Assembly (NCBI RefSeq): GCF_004323635.1
Contig: NZ_CP036515.1
Location: forward strand, 1-64,000
Reading direction: 5' to 3'
Origin: Lichenihabitans psoromatis
Lineage (GTDB): Bacteria; Pseudomonadota; Alphaproteobacteria; Rhizobiales; Beijerinckiaceae
Length of the DNA stretch: 64,000 bases
This document shows, one piece after another, positions 42,014 to 51,850 of this stretch. The notes under the pieces are model-generated. The model was given only the letters and a program-made list of their open reading frames with translations. It was not told the DNA's origin and did no database searches. Every line of letters starts with the position of its first letter. The stretch's first letter is position 1. The position numbers were made by a program, and so were the translations under genes.

Positions 42014-43564
42014 ATGACTCTCGACACATGTCGTTCGGTGCGGCTCGCCGCTCTCGCTTCAGCTGTGGCCCTTATTTTTGCTGCTCCGGCGCCCGGCATC
42101 GCCCAGACCGCCCCGGCCGCGACGAGGTCGCCGCAATCCGTCGTGCCGCCTCCCGCAGCCCTCAAGCCAGCCGCTAAAACCGCCGTTCGCAGAAGCGCCG
42201 CGCGCGACGAGGCGTTGCCCAAACCACAAGGCGCCCGCAAGCCGGCCGCGCCTGTGACGCCGTCGAACCCGACCAAACGCGCCAAGATCTCACATGCTGC
42301 GGTCGAGCCCGAACATGCCTTCGGGGACTGGGACGGCTTCCGCACGCGCCTTGCCAAATATGGCGTGAATTATTCGCTGAATTACACGACTGAGAGCGTT
42401 GCCAACGTGTCCGGTGGCGTCAAAGCGGGCGCTGCCTACGCGCATCAGATCGCTCTCGCGGTCGACGTAAATTGGCAGACCCTGGCAGGGCTCGATGGAT
42501 TTTCGACCCACACGATCTTCATCAACCGCGCCGGCAATAATGCGAGCGCGCGTTTCATCGGCGACAACGTCCTGCAGGCGCAGGAAATCTACGGCGCCGG
42601 CTTCGGCCAGATCGTCAAACTGGTGTGGTTCTACGGTGAGCAGAAACTGGCCGACGACAAGATCGATATCGCCTTCGGCCGCTTGGCCCCTGGTTCGGAT
42701 TTCGGCGCCTCCCCGCTCAACTGCAACTTCATGACGCTGACGATCTGCGGGCATAATCGCGCGCTGACGTCGCTGCAGGGCTTCGAGGATTGGCCGACCA
42801 GCGTCTGGGGCGCGCGTATCAAGGGCCAGACGACCGACACGACCTACATCATGACCGGACTGTTCCAGTCGCAGCCTTTCCCGGTTCCCGGCGAGAGCTA
42901 CACGCAGGGCGGCTACAGCGGGTTCGATTGGACCCTGAAAGGAACGACGGGCGTCAGTATCCCGCTCGAACTCGGCTTCGAGCCGCGCCTCGGGCCGGAC
43001 GAAATGCCGGGCCACTACAAGCTCGGGTTCAATTACGACACGTCCGACTATCCGGACACCTTCTTCGACCGACAGAACCTGCCGCTCGCGCTCACCGGAT
43101 TGACCGGGCGGCCACATCATGGGCGAGCCCAATTCTGGGTCGAGGGCGACCAGATGATCGCCCGCAACGGGCCAAACGACAACGATGGTCTCATTCTCCT
43201 GGCGAGCTACGCCCACGACGACTCCAACACCTCGCTGATCCGGAATTTCCTCTGGGCCGGCGTGCTGGATCGCGGATTCTGGGATGCACGCCCGCAGGAT
43301 CAGATCGGTTTCGCGGCGACCTATTACGATGTCAGCAACAAGATCACCCGCACCGAGCAACTCGAGCAGAGCCTCGATCTTCCGCTCTACGGCAATGCGC
43401 GCGGAGTGCAGCGAAACGGGGCCGTGTTCGAAGCCAATTACGGGATCCATGTCGCGCCTGGCGTGCTGATCCAGCCAGAGCTCGAATATTTCCTCAAACC
43501 CGGCGCGACCGCTGCTGTGTCGAACTCGTTCCTGATCGGAGCCAAGACCAACATCGACTTCTAA
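42014..43564 (+). CDS. Carbohydrate-selective porin, OprB family
   Basis: A 516-residue outer-membrane protein. An N-terminal signal peptide (SVRLAALASAVALIFAAPAPGIAQ) is followed by an Ala/Pro/Lys-rich linker and then the OprB domain beginning FGDWDGFRTRLAKYGVNYSLNYT. Family stretches include FGRLAPGSDFGASPLNCNFMTL and FEANYGIHVAPGVLIQPELEYFLKPG, and the protein ends in Phe, as outer-membrane barrels do. The start at 42014 is preceded by AGGA. It is divergent from the SDR/FAH pair, consistent with sugar import for that pathway. Confidence 0.88.
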   Translation: MTLDTCRSVRLAALASAVALIFAAPAPGIAQTAPAATRSPQSVVPPPAALKPAAKTAVRRSAARDEALPKPQGARKPAAPVTPSNPTKRAKISHAAVEPEHAFGDWDGFRTRLAKYGVNYSLNYTTESVANVSGGVKAGAAYAHQIALAVDVNWQTLAGLDGFSTHTIFINRAGNNASARFIGDNVLQAQEIYGAGFGQIVKLVWFYGEQKLADDKIDIAFGRLAPGSDFGASPLNCNFMTLTICGHNRALTSLQGFEDWPTSVWGARIKGQTTDTTYIMTGLFQSQPFPVPGESYTQGGYSGFDWTLKGTTGVSIPLELGFEPRLGPDEMPGHYKLGFNYDTSDYPDTFFDRQNLPLALTGLTGRPHHGRAQFWVEGDQMIARNGPNDNDGLILLASYAHDDSNTSLIRNFLWAGVLDRGFWDARPQDQIGFAATYYDVSNKITRTEQLEQSLDLPLYGNARGVQRNGAVFEANYGIHVAPGVLIQPELEYFLKPGATAAVSNSFLIGAKTNIDF

Positions 43565-43676
43565 GGACCCGCAAGCGAGGAGGCGATGGGCCAGGCGTTG
43601 TTGGCGGAATTGCCCAACTCTGTTAGGTCCCGCCGACAGCCTCACGCTGGGGCTGCTCCCCGTTTGAGGTCGTCCC

Positions 43677-44348
43677 ATGTTTCCCGATCGGCTCACGCAA
43701 GGCTACCGCTCCTTTCTGGGTGGCCGGTTCGCCAGCGAACGCTCCCGCTACGAAATGCTGGCCGATGCCGGACAGCGACCCGAGATCATGGTGGTGGGAT
43801 GCGTGGACTCGCGCGTGTCGCCCGAGGTGATCTTCGATGCCGCCCCTGGCGAATTGCTGGTCGTCCGCAACGTGGCAAATCTGGTCCCGCCCTACGAACC
43901 CGATCGTGACTCCCAACACGGTACGAGCGCGGCGCTCGAATTCGGAGTCCAGGCGCTGAAGGTCAAGCATATCGTCGTGCTTGGGCATGCCTTCTGTGGC
44001 GGCATCCGCGCCTTCGCCGACGAACAGAAGCCGCTGTCATCGGGTGATTTCATCGGTCGCTGGATGTCGCAGATCGCCCCCGCGGCTGCCAACATCGGCC
44101 CGCGTAAAGCCGATGACGATGCCGATTACCTGCATCGGCTGGAATTTGCATCGGTCGAACTCAGTCTCAAGAATCTGATGACCTTTCCGTGGCTCCGGAT
44201 CTTAGTCGAAGCCGGTACGCTGCATCTGCATGGCGCTTATTTTGGGGTGGCGACCGGTCGGCTACAGGTGCGCGACCCGGAAACGGGTCGTTTTGAGCCT
44301 GTCAGCGACACGGTTCCAGGGCCGCTTGCCATGATCCGCTGCACCTGA
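43677..44348 (+). CDS. Beta-class carbonic anhydrase
   Basis: A 223-residue beta-carbonic anhydrase interconverting CO2 and bicarbonate. The zinc ligands Cys42, His104 and Cys107 and the Asp44/Arg46 dyad (CVDSR at 42-46) are all present, with HAFCGG at 104-109. No signal peptide, so it is cytosolic. It follows the porin gene by 112 bp of apparent non-coding sequence. In methylotrophs bicarbonate feeds PEP carboxylase in the serine cycle, but the enzyme is widespread. Confidence 0.93.
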   Translation: MFPDRLTQGYRSFLGGRFASERSRYEMLADAGQRPEIMVVGCVDSRVSPEVIFDAAPGELLVVRNVANLVPPYEPDRDSQHGTSAALEFGVQALKVKHIVVLGHAFCGGIRAFADEQKPLSSGDFIGRWMSQIAPAAANIGPRKADDDADYLHRLEFASVELSLKNLMTFPWLRILVEAGTLHLHGAYFGVATGRLQVRDPETGRFEPVSDTVPGPLAMIRCT

Positions 44349-44489
44349 ACCGGTCGACCAGTGATGGCGCTGGTTTTCGACTGCCGCGTCGATGAAGGCA
44401 CGTTTGCCACCTCGACATAATAGGGGCTCTCGGACGTGTGGGAGTGGTCAACGCGGCCGAAAACCCCTAGACGATATGGTGAAGAGCCG

Positions 44490-44627
44490 ATGACACGTCA
44501 CGCTTGCGGAGGCTGTTGCAACCGTACTCGCGTGACGATGATGGGCTGCGCCCCCGCGGCAACCGCCCCCCTGTACTGGGACGGCCGGATCCTCGCTTCG
44601 GGACATGTGTTTGTAGCCGAAGGGTAG
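44490..44627 (+). CDS. Possible small cysteine-rich protein, 45 residues
   Basis: An ATG at 44490, preceded by GAAGAG, opens a 45-codon frame (MTRHACGGCCNRTRVTMMGC...). Its stop lies inside the ribosome site of the PRC-barrel gene 6 bp downstream, which would couple translation. Four cysteines in the first 20 residues are unusual. I recognise no family, and the frame may be chance in a 285-bp gap. Confidence 0.25.
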   Translation: MTRHACGGCCNRTRVTMMGCAPAATAPLYWDGRILASGHVFVAEG

Positions 44628-44633
44628 CGTTTC

Positions 44634-45602
44634 ATGGCCGAACCGCATGGTCCGTCTGACCACAGGACAGCGCAGCGTCATCAGAGTCCGGTCACGCGGA
44701 GCGCGCATGGGAGCGCTGTGATCCGCGCAAGCGTCATCGTCCTCGCCCTTGCCTTGAGCCAAACTGCGCGGGCTGCCGATGCGCTTCCGCCGGCTTTGGG
44801 GGCCACGACGCAACCGGCACCCGTCGCGACGCCGACGGCCGCCACTCCTGCGCTAAGCACTGCCCCAAGCCCTGCCGCGACCCCTGCCGCAAGCCCTGCC
44901 GCGCAAACGAAAGCGGCCGAACCGACCAAAGCCGAGGCGAAGGCCGAGGCTAAAGCTCAGGAGACGGCCGGCACCCCCGCGATCGTGCTCGATGGACCGG
45001 AGGTCGAGAGCATTCTCGGCAAGGACGTCCAGAACACCAAGGGCGACGACATGGGCCGCATCGTCGACCTACTGATCGATCGTTCCGGACAGATGCGCGC
45101 CGCCGTCATCGATTTCGGCGGGTTCTTCGGCGTCGGGAGCCGCAAGATCGCGGTCGATTGGCGCGCCATTCACATGGCCGACGACGGCAAGACCGATAAA
45201 TTGGTCATCGACCTACCGCGCAATCAATTACGGGTCGCCCCCGTCTACAAAGAAGGGGAGCCCGTCGTCGTGCTCGGTCGCCCACCGGCGTTGGAAGCTC
45301 CGGCGGTGGCTCCTGTGGCTGCGGCGGCCCCCGTGACTGCCACGAATCCAGTGGCTGCCGCAGCACCCGCTGCCATCGCGCCGCCGCCTGTCGCAACGGC
45401 ACCGATCACCGCCACACCTGCGGCTTCAACTCCCGCGGCCGCGGTACCCGCTGCCACAACGCCGGCCGCACAGGCACCGGCTTCGCCGCCGCAACCCGCC
45501 GCTTCTGCGCCAGCACCGGCCCCCACCGTGCCATCAACGCCTGCACCCGCCGCGGCACAACCATCCGCGCTTCAACCCACACCCGCCCCAGCAGCGCCCT
45601 AG
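44634..45602 (+). CDS. Secreted PRC-barrel domain protein with Pro/Ala-rich tail
   Basis: A 322-residue exported protein. The hydrophobic segment IRASVIVLALALSQTARA (residues 30-47) is a signal peptide. A GTG at 44718 would give a more usual start, but the ATG at 44634 has GAAGGG 9 nt upstream. After an Ala/Thr/Pro linker, residues about 117-215 form a PRC-barrel (VESILGKDVQNTKGDDMGRIVDLL, VIDFGGFFGVGSRKIAVDW). The last ~105 residues are almost entirely Ala, Pro, Val and Thr. PRC-barrel proteins bind RNA or partners, or act in stress responses; the exact role is unknown. Confidence 0.8.
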   Translation: MAEPHGPSDHRTAQRHQSPVTRSAHGSAVIRASVIVLALALSQTARAADALPPALGATTQPAPVATPTAATPALSTAPSPAATPAASPAAQTKAAEPTKAEAKAEAKAQETAGTPAIVLDGPEVESILGKDVQNTKGDDMGRIVDLLIDRSGQMRAAVIDFGGFFGVGSRKIAVDWRAIHMADDGKTDKLVIDLPRNQLRVAPVYKEGEPVVVLGRPPALEAPAVAPVAAAAPVTATNPVAAAAPAAIAPPPVATAPITATPAASTPAAAVPAATTPAAQAPASPPQPAASAPAPAPTVPSTPAPAAAQPSALQPTPAPAAP

Positions 45603-45620
45603 GGCGTGCGGGAACCCTGA

Positions 45621-46928
45621 ATGACAGTCTCAGATCTGAGCGCGACTCAGCCGGCCAGCGGCGCGAGGCCGCCAGACGTGTCGACGCCGAACGCTTCTCA
45701 GCAGAGCCGCAACGGCCTCGATTGGTTCGTCTTTTTCATTGCCGATATTCAAACAGGCTTCGGCCCGTTCGTGGCCGTTTATCTCACGGCACAGAAGTGG
45801 ACCCAGACCGATATTGGCCTCGTCTTGACGGTGGCGGGTCTAGTGAGCTTGCTCGGCCAGATCCCGGCCGGCGCGGTCGTCGATGCGGTCAAGAACCTGA
45901 GGGCCGCGGCCGCCATCGCGGTTTTGGCGATCGGCGGCAGTGCCTTCGCGATGGCGATCTGGCCGGTCTTCCCGCTCGTCATGCTGTCGCGCGTCGTCCA
46001 TGCGGGAGCGAGCTGTGTCCTCGGCCTCGCCTTGGCGTCGATCAGCCTCAGCCTCGTCGGCCGTCGCGAGATCAGCGGACGGCTTGGCCGCAATGCGTCC
46101 TTCGCCTCGATCGGCACCGGACTCGCGGCGGCCGGCATGGGCCTTTGCGGGACGTACCTCTCCCCGAGATCCGTGTTCTTCGTCTCTGGCGCGCTGGTGC
46201 TTCCAGCCCTGATCGCCCTTTTCAGGATCAAAAGCGACGAGATCAAAGTGGTCCGCGAGGGCGGTGATCCCGCTGTCAAACGCGGGCGCGGCGCGATCCT
46301 CACCGATCTCCGCGATTTGGCGCGCATTCGTCCACTGGTGATCTTTTCGGCCTGCATCGTCATGTTCCACCTGGCCAATGCGGCAATGTTGCCGCTCGCC
46401 GCCAGCATGTTGACGCTTCGGTCGAGTAGCGCCGCGACAGCACTCGTGGCCGCCGCCATCGTGGTGCCCCAGGTTATCGTCGCGATCCTGTCGCCCATTG
46501 TCGGCCTCAAGGCGCAGAAATGGGGACGCAAGCCGCTGCTGCTGATCGGCTTTGCGGCACTGCCGCTCCGTGGCCTCATCTTCTCTCTGACCAGCGACCC
46601 CCGCATTCTCGTCGCGGTTCAAGCGCTCGATGGCGTGTCGGCGGCCGCACTCGGCGTCCTGGTGCCGCTCACCATTGCGGACGTTACCGCCAAAGCCGGA
46701 CGCTTCAATCTGGCGCAGGGCGCGGTCGGCTGCGCGGTTGGCATCGGCGCCGCGATCAGCACGACGATCGCGGGGTCTCTCTCCGACCATTTCGGAAGCC
46801 ATCTCGCCTTCGTGACGATGGCGACCGTCGCCGGTTTCGGCTTCTTGGCGGTTTGGCTGTTCATGCCCGAGACCCTGGACCGACCCGCCCCCGCGTCACC
46901 CGAGCCAATCCGCGCGGTGTCACCATGA
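45621..46928 (+). CDS. MFS transporter
   Basis: A 435-residue carrier with about 12 membrane helices. The N-terminal ~30 residues are polar, then WFVFFIADIQTGFGPFVAVYLTAQKWTQTDIG starts helix 1. A charged central loop (residues 210-230) separates the two halves, and the C-terminus is Pro-rich. It starts 19 bp after the PRC-barrel gene and may be in one transcript with it. No substrate can be read from sequence. Confidence 0.86.
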   Translation: MTVSDLSATQPASGARPPDVSTPNASQQSRNGLDWFVFFIADIQTGFGPFVAVYLTAQKWTQTDIGLVLTVAGLVSLLGQIPAGAVVDAVKNLRAAAAIAVLAIGGSAFAMAIWPVFPLVMLSRVVHAGASCVLGLALASISLSLVGRREISGRLGRNASFASIGTGLAAAGMGLCGTYLSPRSVFFVSGALVLPALIALFRIKSDEIKVVREGGDPAVKRGRGAILTDLRDLARIRPLVIFSACIVMFHLANAAMLPLAASMLTLRSSSAATALVAAAIVVPQVIVAILSPIVGLKAQKWGRKPLLLIGFAALPLRGLIFSLTSDPRILVAVQALDGVSAAALGVLVPLTIADVTAKAGRFNLAQGAVGCAVGIGAAISTTIAGSLSDHFGSHLAFVTMATVAGFGFLAVWLFMPETLDRPAPASPEPIRAVSP

Positions 46929-47067
46929 ACGTTCTCGCGCCAATGCGGTCTTCTCCGCCTCTTTCACGAGAAAGGTTGTGGCGCGGCACGACATTTGTTT
47001 CAGTGACGGCTGAGACAGCCGGCATCGGAACACTGCCCACTCGGAATGCGGGAAGGCTTGCGGTTTG

Positions 47068-48825
47068 ATGGAAAATTACGCGCATCGGCCGTTTGGATTT
47101 TTCGCGCGCTACATTCTTAAGCGCCGCCTTGCGCATGCCTGCATCCTGATCGCGGTTCTGGGGGCGGTGACCTGTTCGGTCAGCACACAATTCGGCATCA
47201 AAGGCCTCGTCGATGCGCTGGCGGCCGGCCAGGATAGCGGGAAGAGCCCCTGGACTGCCTTTACGGTGCTGGTCTGCTTCATCGCGGCCGATAATTTCCT
47301 CTGGCGGATCGCAAGTTGGATCGGCAGTTATGCGTTTGTCGGTGTGACCGGCGATCTCCGCTCCGACCTGTTTCGCCACCTGACAGGCCACGCGCCGGGT
47401 TATTTTGCAGACCGCCTCCCAGGTGTCTTGACGAGCCGCATCACCGCGACCTCGAATGCGGTCTTCACGATCGAAAACATGTTCGTCTGGAACGTCCTGC
47501 CGCCCTGCGTCGCGACCGTGGGCGCGATCGCGTTTCTGACGCTCGTCAGCCTGCCGATGGCGGGATTTCTGATCTGCGTCGCGCTCGTCGTCATCGTCGT
47601 GATGTTCAAGATGGCCGCCATGGGCAAGCCGCTCCATCACGATTTTGCCAACAAGGCCGCGGCCGTCGACGGCGAGATGGTCGACGTCATCGGCAATATG
47701 GCGCTCGTCAAAGCGTTCGGCGGCATCGCGCGGGAGCATCGCCGCTTCGATGTAACGGTCGATAAGGAGATGACGGCTCGCCGCCGTAGCCTGCAATATC
47801 TCGAAAAGCTACGCCTCGCTCATGCGGTGGTGGTGGTCGTGATGACGCTTGGGCTGCTCGGCTGGGCCATCAAACTCTGGCAGGCCCGGCAGATCACGGC
47901 CGGTGACGTCGTGCTGGTCTGCACGCTCGGCCTTTCGGTGCTGAGCGCCACGCGCGATCTTGCGGTCGCGCTGGTGGATGTGACGCAACATATGGCGCGG
48001 CTCTCCGAGGCGCTGACGACGCTGCTGTCGCCGCACGATCTCAAGGACATTCCGAATGCCGCGACCCTGGTGCCGGCTGGCGCGCGCGTCAGCTTCCGGG
48101 ATGTGGCCTTCGCCTATCCGTCCGGCCGCAAGGTGTTCAGCGATTTTACGGTCGAGATCGAGCCGGGGCAACGCGTCGGCCTGGTCGGGCCCTCGGGCGG
48201 CGGCAAGTCGACCCTGATCGCGTTGCTGCAGCGCTTCTACGACATCCAGGGCGGCCAGATCCTCATCGACGGCCAGGATATTTCGCGCATTACCGAGCAG
48301 AGCCTGCGGGACGCCATCGCGATCGTGCCGCAGGATACGGCCCTGCTGAACCGAACGCTGACCGAAAACATCCGCTACGGCCGGCCCGATGCGACCGATG
48401 AAGAGGTCTGGAACGCCGCCATTGCGGCGCGCTGTCGCCCCTTCATCGAGAACCTGCCCGAAGGGCTCGATACGATCGTCGGCGATCGTGGCTTGAAGCT
48501 ATCGGGTGGGCAGCGTCAGCGCATCGCCATCGCCCGCGCGTTCCTCAAGGATTCGCCGATTCTCCTGCTCGACGAAGCCACCTCGGCCCTTGATAGCGAG
48601 GCCGAGGAAGCGATCCGGCTCGCGCTGGAGCGGCTGATGGAAAAGCGCACCGTCATCACCATCGCGCATCGCCTGTCGACCGTTCGCTCGTTCGATCGCA
48701 TTCTGGTGCTGCAGAACGGCAAAGTGGTGCAGGACGGCGCACCCGACGACCTCCTCGACCGGGAAGGTCCCTATAGCGCACTCATCAAGACCGAGATGAG
48801 CCGCCTCGCGCAAAAAGCGGCTTAG
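47068..48825 (+). CDS. ABC exporter, fused permease-ATPase
   Basis: A 585-residue half-transporter of the MsbA/multidrug type. Six membrane helices occupy about residues 15-310, followed by an ATPase domain: Walker A GPSGGGKST, Q-loop IVPQDTALLN, signature LSGGQRQRIAIARA and Walker B ILLLDEATSALDSE. The His-loop TIAHRLST is also present, so the ATPase looks active. The start at 47068 gives a normal N-terminus; a TTG one codon earlier is open. A homodimer exporting lipid, drug or peptide is expected. Confidence 0.92.
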   Translation: MENYAHRPFGFFARYILKRRLAHACILIAVLGAVTCSVSTQFGIKGLVDALAAGQDSGKSPWTAFTVLVCFIAADNFLWRIASWIGSYAFVGVTGDLRSDLFRHLTGHAPGYFADRLPGVLTSRITATSNAVFTIENMFVWNVLPPCVATVGAIAFLTLVSLPMAGFLICVALVVIVVMFKMAAMGKPLHHDFANKAAAVDGEMVDVIGNMALVKAFGGIAREHRRFDVTVDKEMTARRRSLQYLEKLRLAHAVVVVVMTLGLLGWAIKLWQARQITAGDVVLVCTLGLSVLSATRDLAVALVDVTQHMARLSEALTTLLSPHDLKDIPNAATLVPAGARVSFRDVAFAYPSGRKVFSDFTVEIEPGQRVGLVGPSGGGKSTLIALLQRFYDIQGGQILIDGQDISRITEQSLRDAIAIVPQDTALLNRTLTENIRYGRPDATDEEVWNAAIAARCRPFIENLPEGLDTIVGDRGLKLSGGQRQRIAIARAFLKDSPILLLDEATSALDSEAEEAIRLALERLMEKRTVITIAHRLSTVRSFDRILVLQNGKVVQDGAPDDLLDREGPYSALIKTEMSRLAQKAA

Positions 48826-48841
48826 TCCGCTCAGGATTGTT

Positions 48842-49903
48842 ATGACAAACCCGATGATTTCCGTTTTTGACGGCCATAACGACACATTGCTGCGCTTCGC
48901 CATGCAGACCGCATCGACCCCGGAGGCGCTGTTCGAAAAGGGCGATGGCAAGGGACATTTCGACCTGCCGCGGGCTCGCGCAGGCGGTTTCGCAGGCGGC
49001 ATGTTCGCCGTGTTTCCGCCGCCACGCGACATGCCCGACATGAGCCGCTCGATGAACGGGGCCGCCTATGACATGCCGTTGCCGCCGCCGCTGCCGCATC
49101 ATGGCGCGGGTGACTGGACGGCCCGTATGGTGGCGATCCTGCTGCGGCTCGAACGCGCGTTTCCGAACGACCTCGCGATCTGCCGCAGCGCGCCCGACAT
49201 TCGGGCCGCCATGGCAAGCCACAAGATCGCGGCCGTGCTTCACATCGAAGGCGCCGAGGCGATCGACCGCGATTTGATGATGCTCGACGTCCTCCACGCC
49301 GTGGGGCTTCGCTCGCTCGGTCTCGTCTGGAGCCGGCCCAACATCTTCGCGCATGGCGTCCCTTTCCGCTTTCCGAGTTCGCCCGATACCGGAGACGGCT
49401 TGACCGAAGCCGGCCGTGACTTGGTGCGCGGCTGCAACCAGCGCCGCATCCTGCTCGACCTGTCGCATCTCAACGAAAAAGGCTTTTGGGACGTCGCCGC
49501 CCTGACCGATGCACCGCTGGTCGCGACCCATTCAAACGTTCATGCGCTCTGCCCCTCGGCCCGCAACCTCACCGACAAGCAACTCGACGCCATCGCGGAG
49601 AGCAAGGGTGTCGTCGGGCTGAATTTTGCCACTTGCTTCTTGCGGCCCGACGGGCAAATGCGGGCCGATACGAGCCTCGACGACATGGTTCGCCATCTCG
49701 ACGCACTGCTCGAACGGCTCGGCGAGGATGGGGTCGCGTTCGGATCGGATTTCGATGGCGCCATCGTCCCGGCCGAGGTCGGGAGCGTCGCCGGCCTTCC
49801 AAATCTGCTCGATCGGATGCGGCAAGCGGGCTATTCGGAGGCGCTGCTCGCCAAGATCGCCCACGGGAATTGGCTGTCGCTGCTGGAGCGGAGCTGGGCC
49901 TGA
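48842..49903 (+). CDS. Membrane dipeptidase, peptidase family M19
   Basis: A 353-residue renal-dipeptidase-family zinc hydrolase. FDGHNDTLLRF (9-19) provides the His12-x-Asp14 metal pair, HIEGAEAID the bridging Glu, LDLSHLNEKGFWD and ATHSNVHALCPSARNLTD the further His ligands, and FGSDFDGAIVP the C-terminal part. Some family members act on D-containing dipeptides. It begins 16 bp after the ABC exporter. A peptide-type solute-binding protein and dipeptide ABC operon lie 0.4-9 kb away, so it may act on imported peptides (inference). Confidence 0.9.
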   Translation: MTNPMISVFDGHNDTLLRFAMQTASTPEALFEKGDGKGHFDLPRARAGGFAGGMFAVFPPPRDMPDMSRSMNGAAYDMPLPPPLPHHGAGDWTARMVAILLRLERAFPNDLAICRSAPDIRAAMASHKIAAVLHIEGAEAIDRDLMMLDVLHAVGLRSLGLVWSRPNIFAHGVPFRFPSSPDTGDGLTEAGRDLVRGCNQRRILLDLSHLNEKGFWDVAALTDAPLVATHSNVHALCPSARNLTDKQLDAIAESKGVVGLNFATCFLRPDGQMRADTSLDDMVRHLDALLERLGEDGVAFGSDFDGAIVPAEVGSVAGLPNLLDRMRQAGYSEALLAKIAHGNWLSLLERSWA

Positions 49904-49928
49904 GCGGCGCGAAAAGGAACCGGACCCG

Positions 49929-50216
49929 ATGTCGACGTTCACGGCCGAAGTCGAAACCGAACACGCCAGCCGCTACCTGCAACAGCTCTGCAAACACTGG
50001 AGCCACAAGTTCACGGTGACGTTCGATCCCTCGCGCGGCACGATCGATCTCAACGGCTCGACCTGTAGCTTTGTGGCTGAGCCGCATCGATTGCTGATGA
50101 GCCTCGCCAATGAGGACGCTGCGGTTCTGCCGCGGCTCTGCGAGGTGGTGACCGAGCATCTGAAACGCTTCGCCTTTCGCGAAGAGCTCGCGGTCGAATG
50201 GGCGGAGGCGGTCTAG
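49929..50216 (+). CDS. DUF2218 family protein
   Basis: A 95-residue protein starting MSTFTAEVETEHASRYLQQLCKHWSHKF, the hallmark of DUF2218. These small alpha/beta proteins are often near iron or siderophore genes, but their function is unknown. The conserved core contains FDPSRGTIDL and a C-terminal helix VTEHLKRFAFREEL. The ATG at 49929 lies 25 bp after the dipeptidase stop, likely in the same transcript. It converges on the solute-binding protein gene. Confidence 0.82.
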   Translation: MSTFTAEVETEHASRYLQQLCKHWSHKFTVTFDPSRGTIDLNGSTCSFVAEPHRLLMSLANEDAAVLPRLCEVVTEHLKRFAFREELAVEWAEAV

Positions 50217-50239
50217 CCTCCACCCCTGCCCCGGCGGGC

Positions 50240-51850
50240 TTATTTGCTGGTCATGCCGTAGAAGACGACGTCCTGCGTCGGGCCGAGGATGAAGTTTTTG
50301 ACAGTGGCCCGCTCGGCCGTCTGCTTCACTTCCTGGAACATGATGATGAAAGGGCTGTCGTCGAGCAGCTTTTGCTGCAGATCCTTGTACATCTGCTCGC
50401 GCTTTCCGAGATCGCGCTCCTCGACGGCGGCTTCGGTCATTTTGCTGATCTCGGGGATCAGCCAGGAGTTGCGCCAAGCCAGCGGCTTGGTTGGCGGATT
50501 GTCGGAATTGTCGGTGTTGCGGGCGAAACTATCGGCATTGGTATGCGGGTCCATGTAGTCGGGACCCCAATAGATCAGCAGCATCTGGTGCTGGCGGGCG
50601 CGGAACTTGGTGATGACGGATTTCTGCTCCCCCGGAATGATCGTCACGCGGACGCCGCCCTGGGCCATGTTGGCCTGAATGGCCTGCGCGATATTGATGT
50701 AGGGGGCCGTGTTGGACGCATCGAGCGTGATGTCGAAGCCGTTGGGGTAACCCGCCTCCGCCAGCAGCGACTTGGCTTTCGCGGGGTCGAAATTAAAGGG
50801 ATTCTTGTCGAGCGCGGCCCAGAAGCCGGACGGCCAGAATGTCTGGTGAACCTGATACTGCCCCTTCAGGAACGAGCCGGCCATGCCGTCGTAATCGACG
50901 AGATAATGCAAGGCGAGCCGCACCTTCGGGTTGTCGAGCGGCGCAGCTTTCACGTTCAGCCCGACATAATGCAGCGTTGCTTGCGGCGAGCGCACGACCG
51001 TCACGTCTTTATTGCCGGCGATACTCGCGATTTGGTCGGTCGTGAGGTCACGGGCGATGTCGGCATCACCCTTTTCGATGAGCAGCCGCTGTGCCGCGGC
51101 CTCCGGCACGTGACGGATCACGACGCGTTTCAGCGGGGGCGCGCCTTCGCGGTACGTCGGGTTCGCATCGAGCACGACGCTCTCGTTGGCCTTCCAGGAC
51201 TTCAGCGTGAAGGCACCGCCGCCGGCCGAATGGGTCTTCAGCCACGCGTTGCCGAGGTCGCCACCCTGGTCGTGCTGCATCACGACCGATTTCTCGACCA
51301 CGGAACCGACGATCGACGAGAGCAGCGCAAGCACCAGCGAGGGCGAGTAATTTGGCCCTATGGTGATCTGCAGCGTCGTCGGGTCGAGCGCCTTGACCAT
51401 CGCGTCGACATTGTCCTTGGTCCAACCGAGTTGATCGATCAGAAACGCCGGATTCTTATTCAGCTTGATCACACGGGCGAGCGAGAAAGCGGCATCCTCC
51501 GCCGTCACGGGGCTCCCCGACGCGAATGTCATGGTGGGCCGCAGCTTGAACGTTAGGGTCTTGCCGTCTGGGCTCACGATCCAGCTTTCGGCTGCCCCAC
51601 CCACCAGCTTGGTGACGTCATGCGGATCGTTGCGAATGATCCGGTCGTAGATGTTGCTGTCGATCTCGACACCGGTCAGCTCATAGCATTCGGCCGGATC
51701 GAGGCTGATCATGTCGTCGATGTTCTTGGCCATAACGAGCGTGTCGGCCGGGGTCGCGGCGACAGCCGACCCCACGGACGGCCAAGCCAAGCCGAGCGCC
51801 GTTCCCAGCGTCACGGCCGCCAGCAGCCGCACCCTCAAACGATCCGACAT
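50240..51850 (-). CDS. ABC transporter solute-binding protein, dipeptide/oligopeptide type
   Basis: A 536-residue family 5 extracellular solute-binding protein. A signal peptide (VRLLAAVTLGTALGLAWPSVGSAVA) is followed by the mature start TPADTLVMAKNIDDMISLDPAECYE. The family core includes VSPDGKTLTFKLRPTMTFASG and VRSPQATLHYVGLNVKAAPLDNPKVRLAL. The ATG at 51850 has GGGAGGG upstream. The matching permease and ATPase genes lie 2.7 kb further on the same strand, beyond an MFS gene on the other strand; that this protein feeds them is a plausible inference. Confidence 0.88.
   Translation of the reverse strand: MSDRLRVRLLAAVTLGTALGLAWPSVGSAVAATPADTLVMAKNIDDMISLDPAECYELTGVEIDSNIYDRIIRNDPHDVTKLVGGAAESWIVSPDGKTLTFKLRPTMTFASGSPVTAEDAAFSLARVIKLNKNPAFLIDQLGWTKDNVDAMVKALDPTTLQITIGPNYSPSLVLALLSSIVGSVVEKSVVMQHDQGGDLGNAWLKTHSAGGGAFTLKSWKANESVVLDANPTYREGAPPLKRVVIRHVPEAAAQRLLIEKGDADIARDLTTDQIASIAGNKDVTVVRSPQATLHYVGLNVKAAPLDNPKVRLALHYLVDYDGMAGSFLKGQYQVHQTFWPSGFWAALDKNPFNFDPAKAKSLLAEAGYPNGFDITLDASNTAPYINIAQAIQANMAQGGVRVTIIPGEQKSVITKFRARQHQMLLIYWGPDYMDPHTNADSFARNTDNSDNPPTKPLAWRNSWLIPEISKMTEAAVEERDLGKREQMYKDLQQKLLDDSPFIIMFQEVKQTAERATVKNFILGPTQDVVFYGMTSK

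Noticed and set aside
46963..46976. CTTTC-ACGA-GAAAG inverted repeat before the ABC exporter gene
   Set aside because: Resembles the TTTC...GAAA sites of the TMA cluster, but spacing is only 4 bp and the neighbouring genes are unrelated; likely chance.
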